This document shows, piece after piece, positions 24,890 to 33,904 of a stretch of DNA of 64,000 bases; position 1 is the stretch's first letter, and the number at the start of each line of letters is the position of its first letter. Both the position numbers and the translations under genes were made by a program. The notes under the pieces are model-generated. The model did no database searches. It worked only from the letters and a program-made list of their open reading frames with translations, and had not been told where the DNA came from. Origin of the DNA: Wenjunlia vitaminophila DSM 41686 (lineage in GTDB: Bacteria; Actinomycetota; Actinomycetes; Streptomycetales; Streptomycetaceae); the NCBI RefSeq assembly GCF_000380165.1, contig NZ_KB904662.1, positions 1 through 64,000 on the forward strand, written 5' to 3'.

Positions 24890-25678
24890 CTACTGCTGGT
24901 CCAGCCGCTTGGCCAGGCCCTGCGCGACCAGGTGCGCGAAGCTCTGCAGCCCGCCGTCGGCGGGCGGCTGGGCGCCCTCGCGCGGCCACTGCTGGTACTG
25001 CACGGTGACGATGACGTTGTCGTCGCGGAACACCAACCGGACCTCCTGGTGCGGCGGCGCGTCGTCGTCGGACACGTACTCGGTGAGGAACGCCTCGTCC
25101 CCTATCCCGCCGACCAGGCGCGGGGCCGGCCCGGTCTCGGACGGCTCCACCTCGTCGCCCGTCCCGTCCGGAAGGCTGGTGCCGGTCGGCACCCCGGCCT
25201 GGTCGGCGCTGGCCAGGTAGTCGGCCTTGGCCTGCTCCTCGTCGCTGACCGCGGCGTCGTAGGAGACCACCCGCTCGAAGTCGACGGTGAGCCCCCGGCT
25301 GCCGGTGTCGTCGTCGCCGCGCCACATCCACTCGCAGCCGGCCCTGCGGTCGGTGTTGAAGGTGAGGGTGGGCTCTCCCCGCAGGGCGTCCTGATCGTCG
25401 TCCTGCCGCGCGTCGGCCCCGGGGTCCTCGTCGCCTTCCGGCATGGTGTCGAACTGGATCTGCTTCAACGCGCTGCGCGGCACCGCGCCACAGGGCTCGG
25501 GCAGCGTCTGGAACTTGCCGGGCGGCGCGGGGTCCGCGGGCTCCTGGACACCGTAGGCCTGGGTGCTCGCCCGCGTCTCCTGCTGGTCGGTGGAGGTGCT
25601 GCAGGCCCCGACGGCGAGCAGCGTCCCGGCGACCAGCGGTAGCAGTGCCCGCTGAACTCCCCGCGCAGGCACGGCCAT
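24890..25678 (-). CDS. putative lipoprotein (DUF3558-like), paralogue of the neighbour
   Basis: This 262-aa protein starts with ATG after GGAGAGGAG. Lipobox: TLLAVGACSTSTDQQETRA. Conserved landmarks match the adjacent lipoprotein: LPEPCGAVPRSALKQI and RAGCEWMWRG carry the cysteine pair, and VTVQYQQWP corresponds to its beta-strand. The domain is rich in acidic residues. It lies 43 nt upstream of its paralogue, likely in one operon. The open frame continues far upstream to 27433 on the minus strand, but that part is shadow of rtcB. Confidence 0.8.
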   Translation of the reverse strand: MAVPARGVQRALLPLVAGTLLAVGACSTSTDQQETRASTQAYGVQEPADPAPPGKFQTLPEPCGAVPRSALKQIQFDTMPEGDEDPGADARQDDDQDALRGEPTLTFNTDRRAGCEWMWRGDDDTGSRGLTVDFERVVSYDAAVSDEEQAKADYLASADQAGVPTGTSLPDGTGDEVEPSETGPAPRLVGGIGDEAFLTEYVSDDDAPPHQEVRLVFRDDNVIVTVQYQQWPREGAQPPADGGLQSFAHLVAQGLAKRLDQQ

Positions 25679-25924
25679 TCGCTGCTCCTCTCCCCGGAAA
25701 CCATTTGCTCCCCCACCCGGGCCATGGCTTGATGGAAGTCGCCACCGGTTCGACCACAGCGAGGAGGGAGGGGGACGTTGGCCCTCATTGTCCATCGCGG
25801 ATGCCGATGCGTCCGCCTCGACAGAGCTCAGCCATCGCAGTGAGTCCGTCTTTGCGGCTTTGAGCCCGTTTATCTTCCTTGGTTTTTCCCCAATCGTGTC
25901 TTCGTTGTGATCAGGAGGCCAATG

Positions 25925-27118
25925 ATGGTTTATGTCGAGGTACCCGGGGACAAGGTGCCGATCCGCATGTGGACGGACCCGGCCACCGTCGAGGACCAGG
26001 CCATGCGGCAACTCCGCAACGTCTCCACGCTGCCGTGGATCAGCGGTCTCGCCGTGATGCCGGACGTGCACTACGGCAAGGGGGCGACGGTCGGTTCGGT
26101 CATCGCCATGCGCGGTGCGGTCTGCCCGGCCGCCGTGGGGGTGGACATCGGCTGCGGGATGAGCGCCGTGCGGACCTCCCTGACGGCCCGTGACCTGCCG
26201 GACGACCTGTCCCGGCTGCGTTCCAGGATCGAGCAGGCCATTCCGGTCGGTCGCGGGATGCACGCCGAGCCGTTGGACCCCGGTCGGCTGCACGGCTTCC
26301 CGGCCGCGGACTGGGAACGCTTCTGGGCCGGTTTCGACGGGCTCGCCGAGGCGGTGCGGTTCCGCCGGGAACGGGCGCTCGCCCAGATGGGCACCCTCGG
26401 GTCGGGCAACCACTTCATCGAGTTCTGCCTCGACGAGACGGACTCGGTGTGGTTGATGCTGCACTCCGGGTCGCGGAACATCGGCAAGGAACTGGCCGAC
26501 CATCACATCGGTGTGGCCCAGGGGCTCCCGCACAACCAGGGCCTGGTCGACCGGGACCTCGCCGTCTTCATCGCGGACACCCCGCAGATGGCGGCGTACC
26601 GGCAGGACCTGTTCTGGGCCCAGGAGTACGCGCGGCTCAACCGCGCGCTGATGATGGCGCTCTTCACGGACGTGGTCAGCCGGGAGTTCCGCCGGGCCAA
26701 GGTGGTCTTCGACGAGCCGATCAGTTGCCACCACAACTACGTCGCCGAGGAGACCTACGACGGCGTGGACCTGTTGGTGACCCGGAAGGGCGCGATCCGT
26801 GCCGGCGCGGGTGACCTGGGCATCATCCCGGGTTCCATGGGTACGGGCTCGTACGTCGTCCGCGGTCTGGGCAACCCGGCCTCGTTCAACTCCGCCTCGC
26901 ACGGGGCGGGCCGCAGGATGAGCCGCAACGCGGCGAAGCGACGGTACTCCACCCGGGACCTGGAGGAGCAGACGCAGGGGGTGGAGTGCCGCAAGGACTC
27001 CGGCGTGGTGGACGAGATCCCCGGCGCCTACAAGAAGATAGAGAAGGTCATCGAGCAGCAGCGCGACCTGGTGGAGGTCGTGGCCAAGCTCAAGCAGGTC
27101 GTGTGCGTCAAGGGCTGA
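25925..27118 (+). CDS. rtcB: RNA-splicing ligase RtcB
   Basis: This 397-aa enzyme ligates RNA 2',3'-cyclic phosphate or 3'-phosphate ends to 5'-OH via a His-GMP intermediate. The metal-site Cys is in AVGVDIGCGMSAVRT. Other sites are TLGSGNHFIEFC, LHSGSRNIGKELADHH, CHHNYVAEE and PGSMGTGSYVV. The guanylylated His is in SASHGAGRRMSRNAAKR. The ATG at 25925 is 6 nt after AGGAGG. No Archease or RtcA gene is adjacent. It is divergent from the lipoprotein pair. In bacteria it repairs RNAs cut under stress. Confidence 0.97.
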   Translation: MVYVEVPGDKVPIRMWTDPATVEDQAMRQLRNVSTLPWISGLAVMPDVHYGKGATVGSVIAMRGAVCPAAVGVDIGCGMSAVRTSLTARDLPDDLSRLRSRIEQAIPVGRGMHAEPLDPGRLHGFPAADWERFWAGFDGLAEAVRFRRERALAQMGTLGSGNHFIEFCLDETDSVWLMLHSGSRNIGKELADHHIGVAQGLPHNQGLVDRDLAVFIADTPQMAAYRQDLFWAQEYARLNRALMMALFTDVVSREFRRAKVVFDEPISCHHNYVAEETYDGVDLLVTRKGAIRAGAGDLGIIPGSMGTGSYVVRGLGNPASFNSASHGAGRRMSRNAAKRRYSTRDLEEQTQGVECRKDSGVVDEIPGAYKKIEKVIEQQRDLVEVVAKLKQVVCVKG

Positions 27119-27216
27119 GGCAACGGGCCCGACGGCGACGGCCTGCCGGCTCCCCGGGCGGCGCGCCCGTGCGGGGGAGCCAGTTCGCTTCCGGTGGTCA
27201 GGCACCGGGGGAGGGG

Positions 27217-27277
27217 GCGCGCCCGGGAACGCCGGGCGCGCGGAGACGGCCGCCCAGGGGGTGCACCCTGGGCGGCC
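27217..27277. terminator. two hairpins between rtcB and the histidine phosphatase
   Basis: Hairpin 1: GCGCGCCCGG (27217-27226) with CCGGGCGCGC (27232-27241), loop 5. Hairpin 2: GGCCGCCCAGGG (27248-27259) with CCCTGGGCGGCC (27266-27277), loop 6. Both are perfect and lie between converging genes, so termination in both directions is likely. Confidence 0.75.
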
Positions 27278-27353
27278 CCGCGCACGCCGCCGGAAGCGCG
27301 GAGCCCGGGTGGGCGGGGTGGCCCCGCCGCCGCGCCCTGCGGCGGTGCCCCGG

Positions 27354-28040
27354 CTACGCGCCGAAGCTCCGGCCCCCGCGCGCCCCGCGACGGCTGTTGG
27401 CGCCCGGAACGAGATGGCGCGGCAGCAGGTCACGGGCCGGTTCGCTGTACCCGACGGAGACCAGCTTGTCGCCCTGGTAGGTGAACGAGGTCAGGCTGGC
27501 CAGGGAGCACTGTCGGCGGCGCGGGTCGTGCCAGAGCCTGCGGCGCTCGGCGAAGCAGCGGGTGACCCAGATCGGCAACTGGTGGCTGACGCAGACCGCC
27601 TCGTGACCCCGGGCCACGTCCCGGGCCGCGGTCACCGCGCCCATCATCCGCACCACCTGCTCGATGTAGGGCTCGCCCCAGGAGGGGCGGAACGGGTTGG
27701 TGAGGTGCTTCCAGTGCGACGGGTTGCGCAGGGAGCCGTCGCCCACCCCGAAGGTCTTGCCCTGGAAGACGTTCTCCGCTTCCAGCAGGCGGTCGTCGCT
27801 GGCCACCGTCACGCCGTGCTGGGCCGCGATCGGCTGCGCGGTCTCCTGGGCCCGCTCCAGCGGGGACGCCACCACGTACGTGACGTCCCGGTCCGCCAGG
27901 TGCACGGCGACCCGGTCGGCCATCTTCCGCCCCAGCTCGGACAGGTGATAGCCCGGGAGCCGCCCGTACAGCACCCCGGTGGGGTTCTCCACCTCTCCGT
28001 GCCGCATCAGATGGACGACGGTGATCTCGTTCTCACTCAC
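27354..28040 (-). CDS. histidine phosphatase family protein (phosphoglycerate mutase-like)
   Basis: This 228-aa protein starts with GTG after GGGAGGAAG. The catalytic RHG motif is VVHLMRHGEVENPTGVLYGR. The later catalytic His lies in EAVCVSHQLPIWVTRC, and an acidic residue in LLEAENVFQGKTF. It is a two-His phosphatase; the substrate is unknown. It lies upstream of the cytochrome c genes in many actinomycetes and is here downstream of hemL on the same strand, hinting at co-expression. The C-terminus is Arg/Gly-rich. Confidence 0.88.
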   Translation of the reverse strand: MSENEITVVHLMRHGEVENPTGVLYGRLPGYHLSELGRKMADRVAVHLADRDVTYVVASPLERAQETAQPIAAQHGVTVASDDRLLEAENVFQGKTFGVGDGSLRNPSHWKHLTNPFRPSWGEPYIEQVVRMMGAVTAARDVARGHEAVCVSHQLPIWVTRCFAERRRLWHDPRRRQCSLASLTSFTYQGDKLVSVGYSEPARDLLPRHLVPGANSRRGARGGRSFGA

Positions 28041-28163
28041 CCGGGTCTTCCTCCCGCTTCGCTGTCTGGTCTGCCGTGCCCGACCGGTGCGTGGCCGCTG
28101 GGGGCGCGCGCCGGTGGGACGTCGCTGGGGGCACGGGCCGGGGGAGCCCCGGCCGCACCGTCG

Positions 28164-29474
28164 TTACTCGGGCTCCGCCTGCGCCGCGGCGCGGGCCGCC
28201 GCCGGCAGCGCCGCCGCGATCCGCTCCACCGCCGCCGCGTCGTGCGCGGCCGAGACGAACCACGACTCGAAGGCCGAGGGCGGAAGGTAGACGCCCTGGG
28301 ACAGCATCGAGTGGAAGAACGCCGTGAAACGGTACGCCTGCTGGGCCCGGGCCTCGTCGTAGGTGGTCACCGCGGACTCGGTGAAGAACACCGAGAACAT
28401 GTTCCCGGCGACCTGCACCCGGTGGGCCACGCCCGCCTCGGCCAGTGCCTGGCCGACCAGGGTGGACACCTCGGCCGCGACCCGGTCCACCGTCGCGTAG
28501 ACCTCGTCGGTGCAGAGCCGGAGCTGGGTCAGTCCCGCGGCGGTGGCCACCGGGTTCCCGGAGAGGGTGCCCGCCTGGTAGACCGGCCCGGCCGGGGCGA
28601 GGTGGCCCATGACGTCCGCCCGGCCGCCGAACGCCGCCGCGGGGAAGCCGCCCCCCATCACCTTGCCGAACGTCATCAGGTCGGGGCTGACGCCCTCCAG
28701 CCCGTACCAGCCCGCCCTGGACACCCGGAACCCGGTCATCACCTCGTCGGAGACGAACAGCGCCCCGTTGTCCCGGCACAGGTCGGCGAGGCCCTGGTTG
28801 AACCCGGGGAGCGGCGGGACGACACCCATGTTGCCGGGGGACGCCTCGGTGATCACACAGGCGATCTCGTCGGGGTGCGCGGCGAAGGCGGTCCGCACGG
28901 CCTCGAGGTCGTTGTACGGCAGGACGATGGTGTCGCTGGCCTGGGCACCGGTGACACCGGGGGTGTCCGGCAGCGCGAAGGTGGCCACCCCGGAGCCGGC
29001 GGCGGCCAGCAGGGCGTCGACGTGCCCGTGGTAGCAGCCGGCGAACTTCACCACCTTGGACCGGCCGGTGAAGCCCCGGGCGAGCCGGATCGCCGACATG
29101 GTCGCCTCGGTGCCGGAGGAGACCAGGCGGACCTGCTCCACCGGAGCCACCCGGGCGACGATCTCCTCGGCGAGCGCCACCTCGCCCTCCCCGGGGGCGC
29201 CGAAGGAGGTGCCCCGGGACACGGCCTCCTGGGCGGCGGCGGTGATCTCCGGATGCCGGTGGCCCAAAAGCACCGGTCCCCAGGAGCACACCAGGTCCAC
29301 GTACTCGCGGCCGTCGGCGTCGGTAAGGTAAGGGCCGGTACCGGACACCATGAACCGGGGCGTACCGCCCACGGCGCGGAAGGCGCGCACCGGAGAGTTC
29401 ACCCCGCCAGGCGTCACAGCGGCGGCGCGGTCGAACAAGGTCTGCGAAACTGGGGCTTGGTACGGATAGCTCAC
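28164..29474 (-). CDS. hemL: glutamate-1-semialdehyde 2,1-aminomutase
   Basis: This 436-aa PLP enzyme converts glutamate-1-semialdehyde to 5-aminolevulinate, the substrate of HemB. N-terminus: [20 protein letters not shown]. Phosphate-binding region: [16 protein letters not shown] and [14 protein letters not shown] Lys: [22 protein letters not shown] at 29474 gives the usual length; ATG at 29499 (MGFENIAL) is an alternative. It is outside the rex-hem operon but only 4 kb away, on the opposite strand. Confidence 0.96.
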   Translation of the reverse strand: MSYPYQAPVSQTLFDRAAAVTPGGVNSPVRAFRAVGGTPRFMVSGTGPYLTDADGREYVDLVCSWGPVLLGHRHPEITAAAQEAVSRGTSFGAPGEGEVALAEEIVARVAPVEQVRLVSSGTEATMSAIRLARGFTGRSKVVKFAGCYHGHVDALLAAAGSGVATFALPDTPGVTGAQASDTIVLPYNDLEAVRTAFAAHPDEIACVITEASPGNMGVVPPLPGFNQGLADLCRDNGALFVSDEVMTGFRVSRAGWYGLEGVSPDLMTFGKVMGGGFPAAAFGGRADVMGHLAPAGPVYQAGTLSGNPVATAAGLTQLRLCTDEVYATVDRVAAEVSTLVGQALAEAGVAHRVQVAGNMFSVFFTESAVTTYDEARAQQAYRFTAFFHSMLSQGVYLPPSAFESWFVSAAHDAAAVERIAAALPAAARAAAQAEPE

Positions 29475-29765
29475 GAGGGCAATGTTCTCAAAGCCCATCG
29501 GGAAAGTGTTGACTGGGCGTTTCGGAGCACCGTTCCTGGACGGGCATCTGAGACGATGATCGGGTTGCGCGGTTGAAGCGACGGATGGTCGGGTAGTCAC
29601 ATGCAGCGCGGTGGTGAACTGGGCGAAGGGGCCGACGACCCCTCCAAGGCTGACCGCGCGCTACCCACAGGCAGGCCGCGCAGGCGACGCTCGCCCAGGC
29701 AGGGCCCGACCGGCCCCGACGGAGCCCACAAGGGAGCTGCGGAAGGTGGAATCAGGGGTGGCCGC
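29475..29765. other. divergent intergenic region hemL / conserved unknown
   Basis: About 290 bases between diverging genes. The minus-strand half near 29500-29530 (CGGGAAAGTGTTGACTGGGC on the plus strand) is AT-richer and contains TTGACT, a possible -35 for the plus-strand gene. The plus frame from 29601 is open but reads low-complexity Arg/Pro sequence and is unlikely to be translated. Confidence 0.35.
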
Positions 29766-30200
29766 GTGGGGGTGACCTACAAGTACTTCGGAGCGCCCGA
29801 CGGCGCTGCCGCCGCCCGCGTCCCGACCTCCTACAGCCGTGAGGAACTGGGCGGCGACGAACTCGGCAACGGCCTGTTCACCAAGGTCAAGCCGGAGACG
29901 ATGGCCGCCATGGTGCTCACCGGCATCGAGGGCGTCCCCCTGGCCAAGGTCCCGCCGCTCGAGTTGATCGTGCTGCACCCCGACTACGCGGTGGTCAAGC
30001 TCCCGACCAGCGTGGTGGACCCGCTGCGCAGGGCCAACGAGGAGACGCTGGGCGCCGCCGCCTTCATCTGGTCCACCGTGCCGGACCGGCGGGGCCCGAG
30101 GGACGCCTTCGTCATCTACAAGATGCTCAACGAGTGGCAGAACTTCGCCCAGCGGCTCGACGAGGCCGGCCACCAGCTCTACTGCCTGGTCTGGCCGTAG
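29766..30200 (+). CDS. conserved actinobacterial protein of unknown function
   Basis: This protein is about 144 aa from GTG at 29766 (or 29772), beginning GVTYKYFGAPDGAAAARVPT. It is soluble and compact, with FTKVKPETMAAMVLTGIEGV, LELIVLHPDYAVVKLPTSVV and a C-terminal HQLYCLVWP. I recall near-identical proteins in many actinomycetes but no assigned function. It has no signal peptide, TM helix or recognised catalytic motif. The strong conservation suggests a housekeeping role. It sits divergently from hemL. Confidence 0.75.
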   Translation: MGVTYKYFGAPDGAAAARVPTSYSREELGGDELGNGLFTKVKPETMAAMVLTGIEGVPLAKVPPLELIVLHPDYAVVKLPTSVVDPLRRANEETLGAAAFIWSTVPDRRGPRDAFVIYKMLNEWQNFAQRLDEAGHQLYCLVWP

Positions 30201-30235
30201 GGCACACGGCCCCGGGTCCGCCCGGGGCCGTGCCC
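30200..30235 (+). terminator. terminator after the conserved unknown
   Basis: CACGGCCCCGGG (30205-30216) pairs perfectly with CCCGGGGCCGTG (30221-30232) around a TCCG loop. Flanking GGGCA/TGCCC extend the stem imperfectly. It begins at the stop codon of the gene. Confidence 0.75.
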
Positions 30236-30269
30236 GACGTCCCCGCGGGCCCCGGGGTACCGTGCTCGG

Positions 30270-30722
30270 GTGGAAGACACCGAGTTCCGACCGGCGCAGG
30301 AGCCGGACCTCCCCGCGATCGTCGCGCTGCTGGCCGACGACCCGCTGGGCGCGAGCCGGGAGAGCCCGGACGACCTCGCCCCCTACCGGGCGGCGTTCGA
30401 GCGCCTGCGCGGCGATCCCAACCAGCTCCTGCTGGTGGCGACCGAGCGGGGCGAGGTCGTGGGCACCCTCCAGTTGAGCTTCCTCGCGGGCCTGTCCCGC
30501 CGGGGCAGCAGCCGGGCGCTGATCGAAGCCGTGCGCGTCCACCGCGACCAGCGCGGTGAGGGGCTCGGGGGCCGGATGGTGCAGTGGGCCGTGGACGAGG
30601 CGCGCCGTCGTGGTTGCGCCCTGATCCAGCTCACGTCCGACGTGACCAGGACGGACGCCCGGCGCTTCTACGAGCGGCTGGGCTTCGTCGCCTCGCACGT
30701 GGGGTTCAAGATGCCGCTGTGA
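30270..30722 (+). CDS. GNAT-family N-acetyltransferase
   Basis: This 150-aa protein starts with GTG. The acetyl-CoA binding motif is VHRDQRGEGLGGRMVQWAVD (R/Q-x-x-G-x-G/A pattern). A later strand-helix is LIQLTSDVTRTDARRFYERL followed by GF, the usual substrate-side signature of small-molecule GNATs. It is probably monocistronic between the terminator and the SDR gene. Substrate unknown. Confidence 0.88.
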   Translation: MEDTEFRPAQEPDLPAIVALLADDPLGASRESPDDLAPYRAAFERLRGDPNQLLLVATERGEVVGTLQLSFLAGLSRRGSSRALIEAVRVHRDQRGEGLGGRMVQWAVDEARRRGCALIQLTSDVTRTDARRFYERLGFVASHVGFKMPL

Positions 30723-30836
30723 CCAGCGGCCGGACCACCCCCGACCTCCGTTGACGCCGCACACCGGCCCATGGAGGATCGGCGGGTACGGCCGGACCGG
30801 TCACCGTTCACCACACCTGGGAAGGACACACCTGGC

Positions 30837-31589
30837 ATGGCACCCACCGCAGTCGTCACCGGGGCCAGCAGCGGCATCGGCGCGGCCACCGCGCGCCGGC
30901 TCGCCGCGGCGGGCTACCGGGTGGTCCTCGCGGCACGGCGTGCGGACCGCGTCGAGGCGCTCGCGGCCGAACTGACCGACCGCGGACACCAGGCCGTCCC
31001 CCAGGTGCTCGACGTCACCGACCGTGCCGCCGTGGACGCCTTCGCCGCCGCGCTCGACCGCTGCGACGTGCTGGTCAACAACGCCGGCGGGGCGCTGGGC
31101 GCCGACCCCGTGGCCACCGCGGACCCGGCCGACTGGCGGGCGATGTTCGAGGTCAACGTCATGGGGACGCTGCACGTGACCCAGGCGCTGCTGCCCGCGC
31201 TGCGGGCGAGTGGGGACGGCACCGTGGTGGTGCTCTCCTCCACCGCCGGGCACGTCGCCTACGAGGGCGGGGGCGGCTACGTGGCGGCGAAGCACGGGGC
31301 GCACGCGCTGGCCGGGACGCTGCGCCTGGAGCTGTGTGGTGAGCCGGTGCGGGTGATCGAGGTCGCCCCGGGGATGGTGCGCACCGACGAGTTCGCGCTC
31401 AACCGGTACCGCGGTGACGGGGACAAGGCCGCCGCCGTCTACGCCGGGGTGGCCGGGCCCCTGGTCGCCGACGACGTCGCCGACGCGGTGGCCTGGGCGG
31501 TGACCAGGCCGAGTCACGTCAACGTGGACCTGCTGGTGCTGCGCCCGCGCGCGCAGGCGGCACAGCACAAGGTGCACCGGGACGGCTGA
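30837..31589 (+). CDS. short-chain dehydrogenase/reductase
   Basis: This is a 250-aa classical SDR. Cofactor motif: VVTGASSGIGAATARRLAAA. An Arg follows in VVLAARRADRVEALA, which suggests NADP preference. NNAG motif: VLVNNAGGALGADP. Catalytic Ser is in VVLSSTAGHVAYEG and the Y...K pair in GGGYVAAKHG. PGMVRTDEF closes the active site. The ATG at 30837 follows GGGAAGGAC. The C-terminus ends in a basic segment. Substrate unknown. Confidence 0.92.
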   Translation: MAPTAVVTGASSGIGAATARRLAAAGYRVVLAARRADRVEALAAELTDRGHQAVPQVLDVTDRAAVDAFAAALDRCDVLVNNAGGALGADPVATADPADWRAMFEVNVMGTLHVTQALLPALRASGDGTVVVLSSTAGHVAYEGGGGYVAAKHGAHALAGTLRLELCGEPVRVIEVAPGMVRTDEFALNRYRGDGDKAAAVYAGVAGPLVADDVADAVAWAVTRPSHVNVDLLVLRPRAQAAQHKVHRDG

Positions 31590-31681
31590 GGCGCCCGCCA
31601 GGGCGGTCGCGGCCCGGTGGGGGCCGGCCCCGGGTGCCGGCTCTCCCTCCGTGGTCTTCGTTCTCCCCGTCTTCCTCTCCG

Positions 31682-31740
31682 CTGTTTGTTCGTTTCCGGG
31701 TAGGGGCACGCGCCCCTACGGGACGAAACAGAACAGACAG
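31682..31740. repeat. 59-bp imperfect palindrome before the PfpI-type gene
   Basis: Core arms GTAGGGGC (31700-31707) and GCCCCTAC (31712-31719) are perfect. Outer arms CTGTTTGTTC (31682-31691) and GAACAGACAG (31731-31740), plus GTTTC/GAAAC, pair with few mismatches. It is 47 nt upstream of the GTG at 31788, so it is in the promoter or 5' leader. It could be an operator, a leader hairpin or a late terminator of the SDR gene. Confidence 0.55.
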
Positions 31741-31787
31741 GAATCCGTCGGTACCAGACGGACATCGATGAAACACGGAGAGGAACG

Positions 31788-32351
31788 GTGACCAACGTGG
31801 AGTCGACCCTTCAGGGCAAGAAGATCGCCTTTGTCGTGGCTCCCGAGGGCGTCGAGCAGGTCGAGCTGACCGAACCGTGGCGAACCGTGCAGGAGGCAGG
31901 GGGCACGCCACACCTGGTGTCCACCCGCCGCGGCGACATCCAGGCCTTCCACCACCTGGACCGGGCGGACACCTTCCCGGTGGACGAGACCGTGGAGACC
32001 GCGGACGTCGCCGAGTACGACGGCCTCGTGCTCCCCGGCGGCGTGGCCAACCCGGACTACCTGCGGATGGACGAGCGCGCCGTCGCCTTCGTCAGGAGCT
32101 TCTTCGACGCGGGCAAGCCGGTGGCCGTGATCTGCCACGGGCCGTGGACCCTCATCGAGGCCGACGTGGTCCGCGACCGTGTGATGACCTCGTGGCCCAG
32201 CCTGCGCACCGACCTGCGCAACGCCGGCGCGACCTGGGTGGACGAGCAGGTCAGGGTCTGTGACCACGGGCCCAACAAGCTGATCAGCAGCCGGATGCCG
32301 GACGACCTCAAGGCGTTCGACGAGGCGCTGCTCACCGAGTTCGCCAAGTGA
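31788..32351 (+). CDS. DJ-1/PfpI-family protein (general stress protein type)
   Basis: This 187-aa protein starts with GTG after GGAGAGGAAC. It has a flavodoxin-like fold. The acidic residue is in KIAFVVAPEGVEQVELTEPW, the nucleophile Cys in GKPVAVICHGPWTLIEAD, and the strand DGLVLPGGVANPDYLR is as in PfpI/YraA proteins. Members act as deglycases or stress hydrolases. A GGGTAG element at 31698 resembles the -10 of general-stress sigma factors, but the -35 spacing is poor. Probably monocistronic. Confidence 0.9.
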   Translation: MTNVESTLQGKKIAFVVAPEGVEQVELTEPWRTVQEAGGTPHLVSTRRGDIQAFHHLDRADTFPVDETVETADVAEYDGLVLPGGVANPDYLRMDERAVAFVRSFFDAGKPVAVICHGPWTLIEADVVRDRVMTSWPSLRTDLRNAGATWVDEQVRVCDHGPNKLISSRMPDDLKAFDEALLTEFAK

Positions 32352-32434
32352 ACCGGAGCGCGCGGCGACCCGGGGGACGTCGGACCGCACGGTAACCGAC
32401 CCCAGCCAGTGACCGGGTCACCGGCGCACAGCAC

Positions 32435-32476
32435 GGCCCGACGGCCGCCCGGCACGCCGCGGGCGGCCGTCGGGCC
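32435..32476. terminator. terminator after the PfpI-type gene
   Basis: GGCCCGACGGCCGCCCG (32435-32451) pairs perfectly over 17 bp with CGGGCGGCCGTCGGGCC (32460-32476), loop 8. It is 84 nt after the stop and before the ResA-like gene. Confidence 0.8.
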
Positions 32477-32549
32477 TGGTCAGCGGTGACTTGCGGAAAG
32501 ACGGGAGGGGCGGTAAAGGCTCTGAATCCTGGCATGCGAAACTTTTCAC

Positions 32550-33158
32550 ATGAGTGTGACACCCGCCCGCCGCTCCCGCGCACACCGAGCCGTGGCTCTG
32601 TCCGGGGCCGTGGCCGTCGCCATGGCCGTGGTGGCCGGTTGCAGTACCGCCAACGAGGCCTCGGGCGGGGAAGGACAGGGCTTCGTCAGCGGGGACGTAC
32701 GGGTTGACCAGTACTCCCCGGGCGAGCGCAAGGACGCGCCGGAGCTGTCCGGCAAGACGCTCCAGGGCGAACCACTGGACCTCGCGGACTACCGGGGCAA
32801 GGTGGTGGTCCTCAACGTCTGGGGCTCCTGGTGCGCCCCCTGCCGGGCCGAGGCCAAGCACCTGAAGAAGGTGTCCGAGGAGACCGCCGACCAGGGCGTG
32901 CAGTTCATCGGGATCAACACCCGTGACACCAACGCCAACGCCCGCGCGTTCGAGCGCAACCACGAGATCACGTTCCCCAGCGTCTCCGACCGCTACGGCA
33001 AGCTGGTGGCCAGGTTCCGCGGCTCGGTGCCGCCCAGCGCCATCCCCACCACGCTCGTCATCGACCGGCAGGGACGGATCGCGGCGAGGGTGCTCAACGC
33101 CGTCAGCGACAAGGAACTGCGGAAGATGCTCACCCCGCTGATCGCGGAGCGGACGTGA
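32550..33158 (+). CDS. resA: TlpA/ResA-type thiol-disulfide oxidoreductase, lipoprotein
   Basis: This 202-aa protein starts with ATG. Signal peptide and lipobox: VAMAVVAGCSTANEASGG. Thioredoxin fold with active site LNVWGSWCAPCRAEAKHL and cis-Pro in SAIPTTLVIDRQGRI. It is exported and membrane-anchored, and reduces apocytochrome c heme-binding cysteines before heme attachment. First of four overlapping or abutting genes ending with CcsB, so it belongs to System II cytochrome c maturation. Its stop overlaps ccdA (GTGA). Confidence 0.92.
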   Translation: MSVTPARRSRAHRAVALSGAVAVAMAVVAGCSTANEASGGEGQGFVSGDVRVDQYSPGERKDAPELSGKTLQGEPLDLADYRGKVVVLNVWGSWCAPCRAEAKHLKKVSEETADQGVQFIGINTRDTNANARAFERNHEITFPSVSDRYGKLVARFRGSVPPSAIPTTLVIDRQGRIAARVLNAVSDKELRKMLTPLIAERT

Positions 33159-33901
33159 ACGAGACGGTCGCGAACGGGGCGCTGCTGCTCGCCGTTCCGG
33201 TGGCGCTGATCGGCGGGCTGGTGTCGTTCTTCTCCCCGTGCGTGCTCCCGCTGGTACCCGGCTACCTCTCGTACGTGACCGGGACCTCCGGCAGCGACCT
33301 CGCGCAGGCCAGACGGGGCCGGGTGGCCCTCGGCGCCGCCCTGTTCGTGGCCGGTTTCTCCGCGGTCTTCGTGTCCGGGGGGCTGCTCTTCGGCGGCTTC
33401 GGGTCCCGGCTCCAGGAGCACCAGGACGTCATCACCCGGGTGCTGGGGGCGCTGACCATCGTGCTCGGGCTCTCCTTCATGGGGTCGTTGAGAATCCTCG
33501 ACCGGGTGCTGCAACGCGAGGTGCGCTGGCACTGGAAGCCGGCGATGGGCCTGGCCGGGGCGCCGATGTTGGGCGTGCTCTTCGGGATCGGCTGGGTGCC
33601 GTGCACCGGCCCGACGCTGGCCGCCGTGAACACCCTGGCCTACACCGAGGCGAGCGCCGGTCGCGGCGCCTTGCTCACCGCGGTCTACTGCCTGGGCCTG
33701 GGCGTGCCGTTCATCGTCACCGCGGTGGCGTTCCGTCGCGCGCTGGGGATGTTCGCGTTCATCAAGAAGCACTACGTGTGGGTCATGCGCATCGGCGGCG
33801 GCATGCTCGTCACCGTCGGCGTCCTGCTGGTCACCGGGGCCTGGGACGGGATCGTCAACGATCTGCAAGTGTGGTCCGCCGACTTCACCGTGGGGATCTG
33901 A
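33155..33901 (+). CDS. ccdA: cytochrome c biogenesis protein CcdA
   Basis: This 248-aa polytopic protein has six hydrophobic helices. The two redox cysteines are in FFSPCVLPLVPGYLSYVTG (TM1) and IGWVPCTGPTLAAVNTLAY (TM4), the CcdA signature. It carries reducing power from cytosolic thioredoxin across the membrane to the ResA-like partner. GTG start overlapping the resA-like stop; 3-nt gap to resB. Confidence 0.95.
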   Translation: MNETVANGALLLAVPVALIGGLVSFFSPCVLPLVPGYLSYVTGTSGSDLAQARRGRVALGAALFVAGFSAVFVSGGLLFGGFGSRLQEHQDVITRVLGALTIVLGLSFMGSLRILDRVLQREVRWHWKPAMGLAGAPMLGVLFGIGWVPCTGPTLAAVNTLAYTEASAGRGALLTAVYCLGLGVPFIVTAVAFRRALGMFAFIKKHYVWVMRIGGGMLVTVGVLLVTGAWDGIVNDLQVWSADFTVGI

Positions 33902-33904
33902 GGC

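Noticed and set aside
25679-27433. Upstream extension of the lipoprotein frame (847 aa in total)
   Set aside because: The lipobox and ribosome site fix the start at 25678, and the extension is antisense to rtcB.
31683-31703. General-stress sigma (SigB/SigF-type) promoter for the PfpI-type gene
   Set aside because: GGGTAG is present, but the nearest GTTT is only about 10 nt away instead of 14-17, so the promoter call is not supported.
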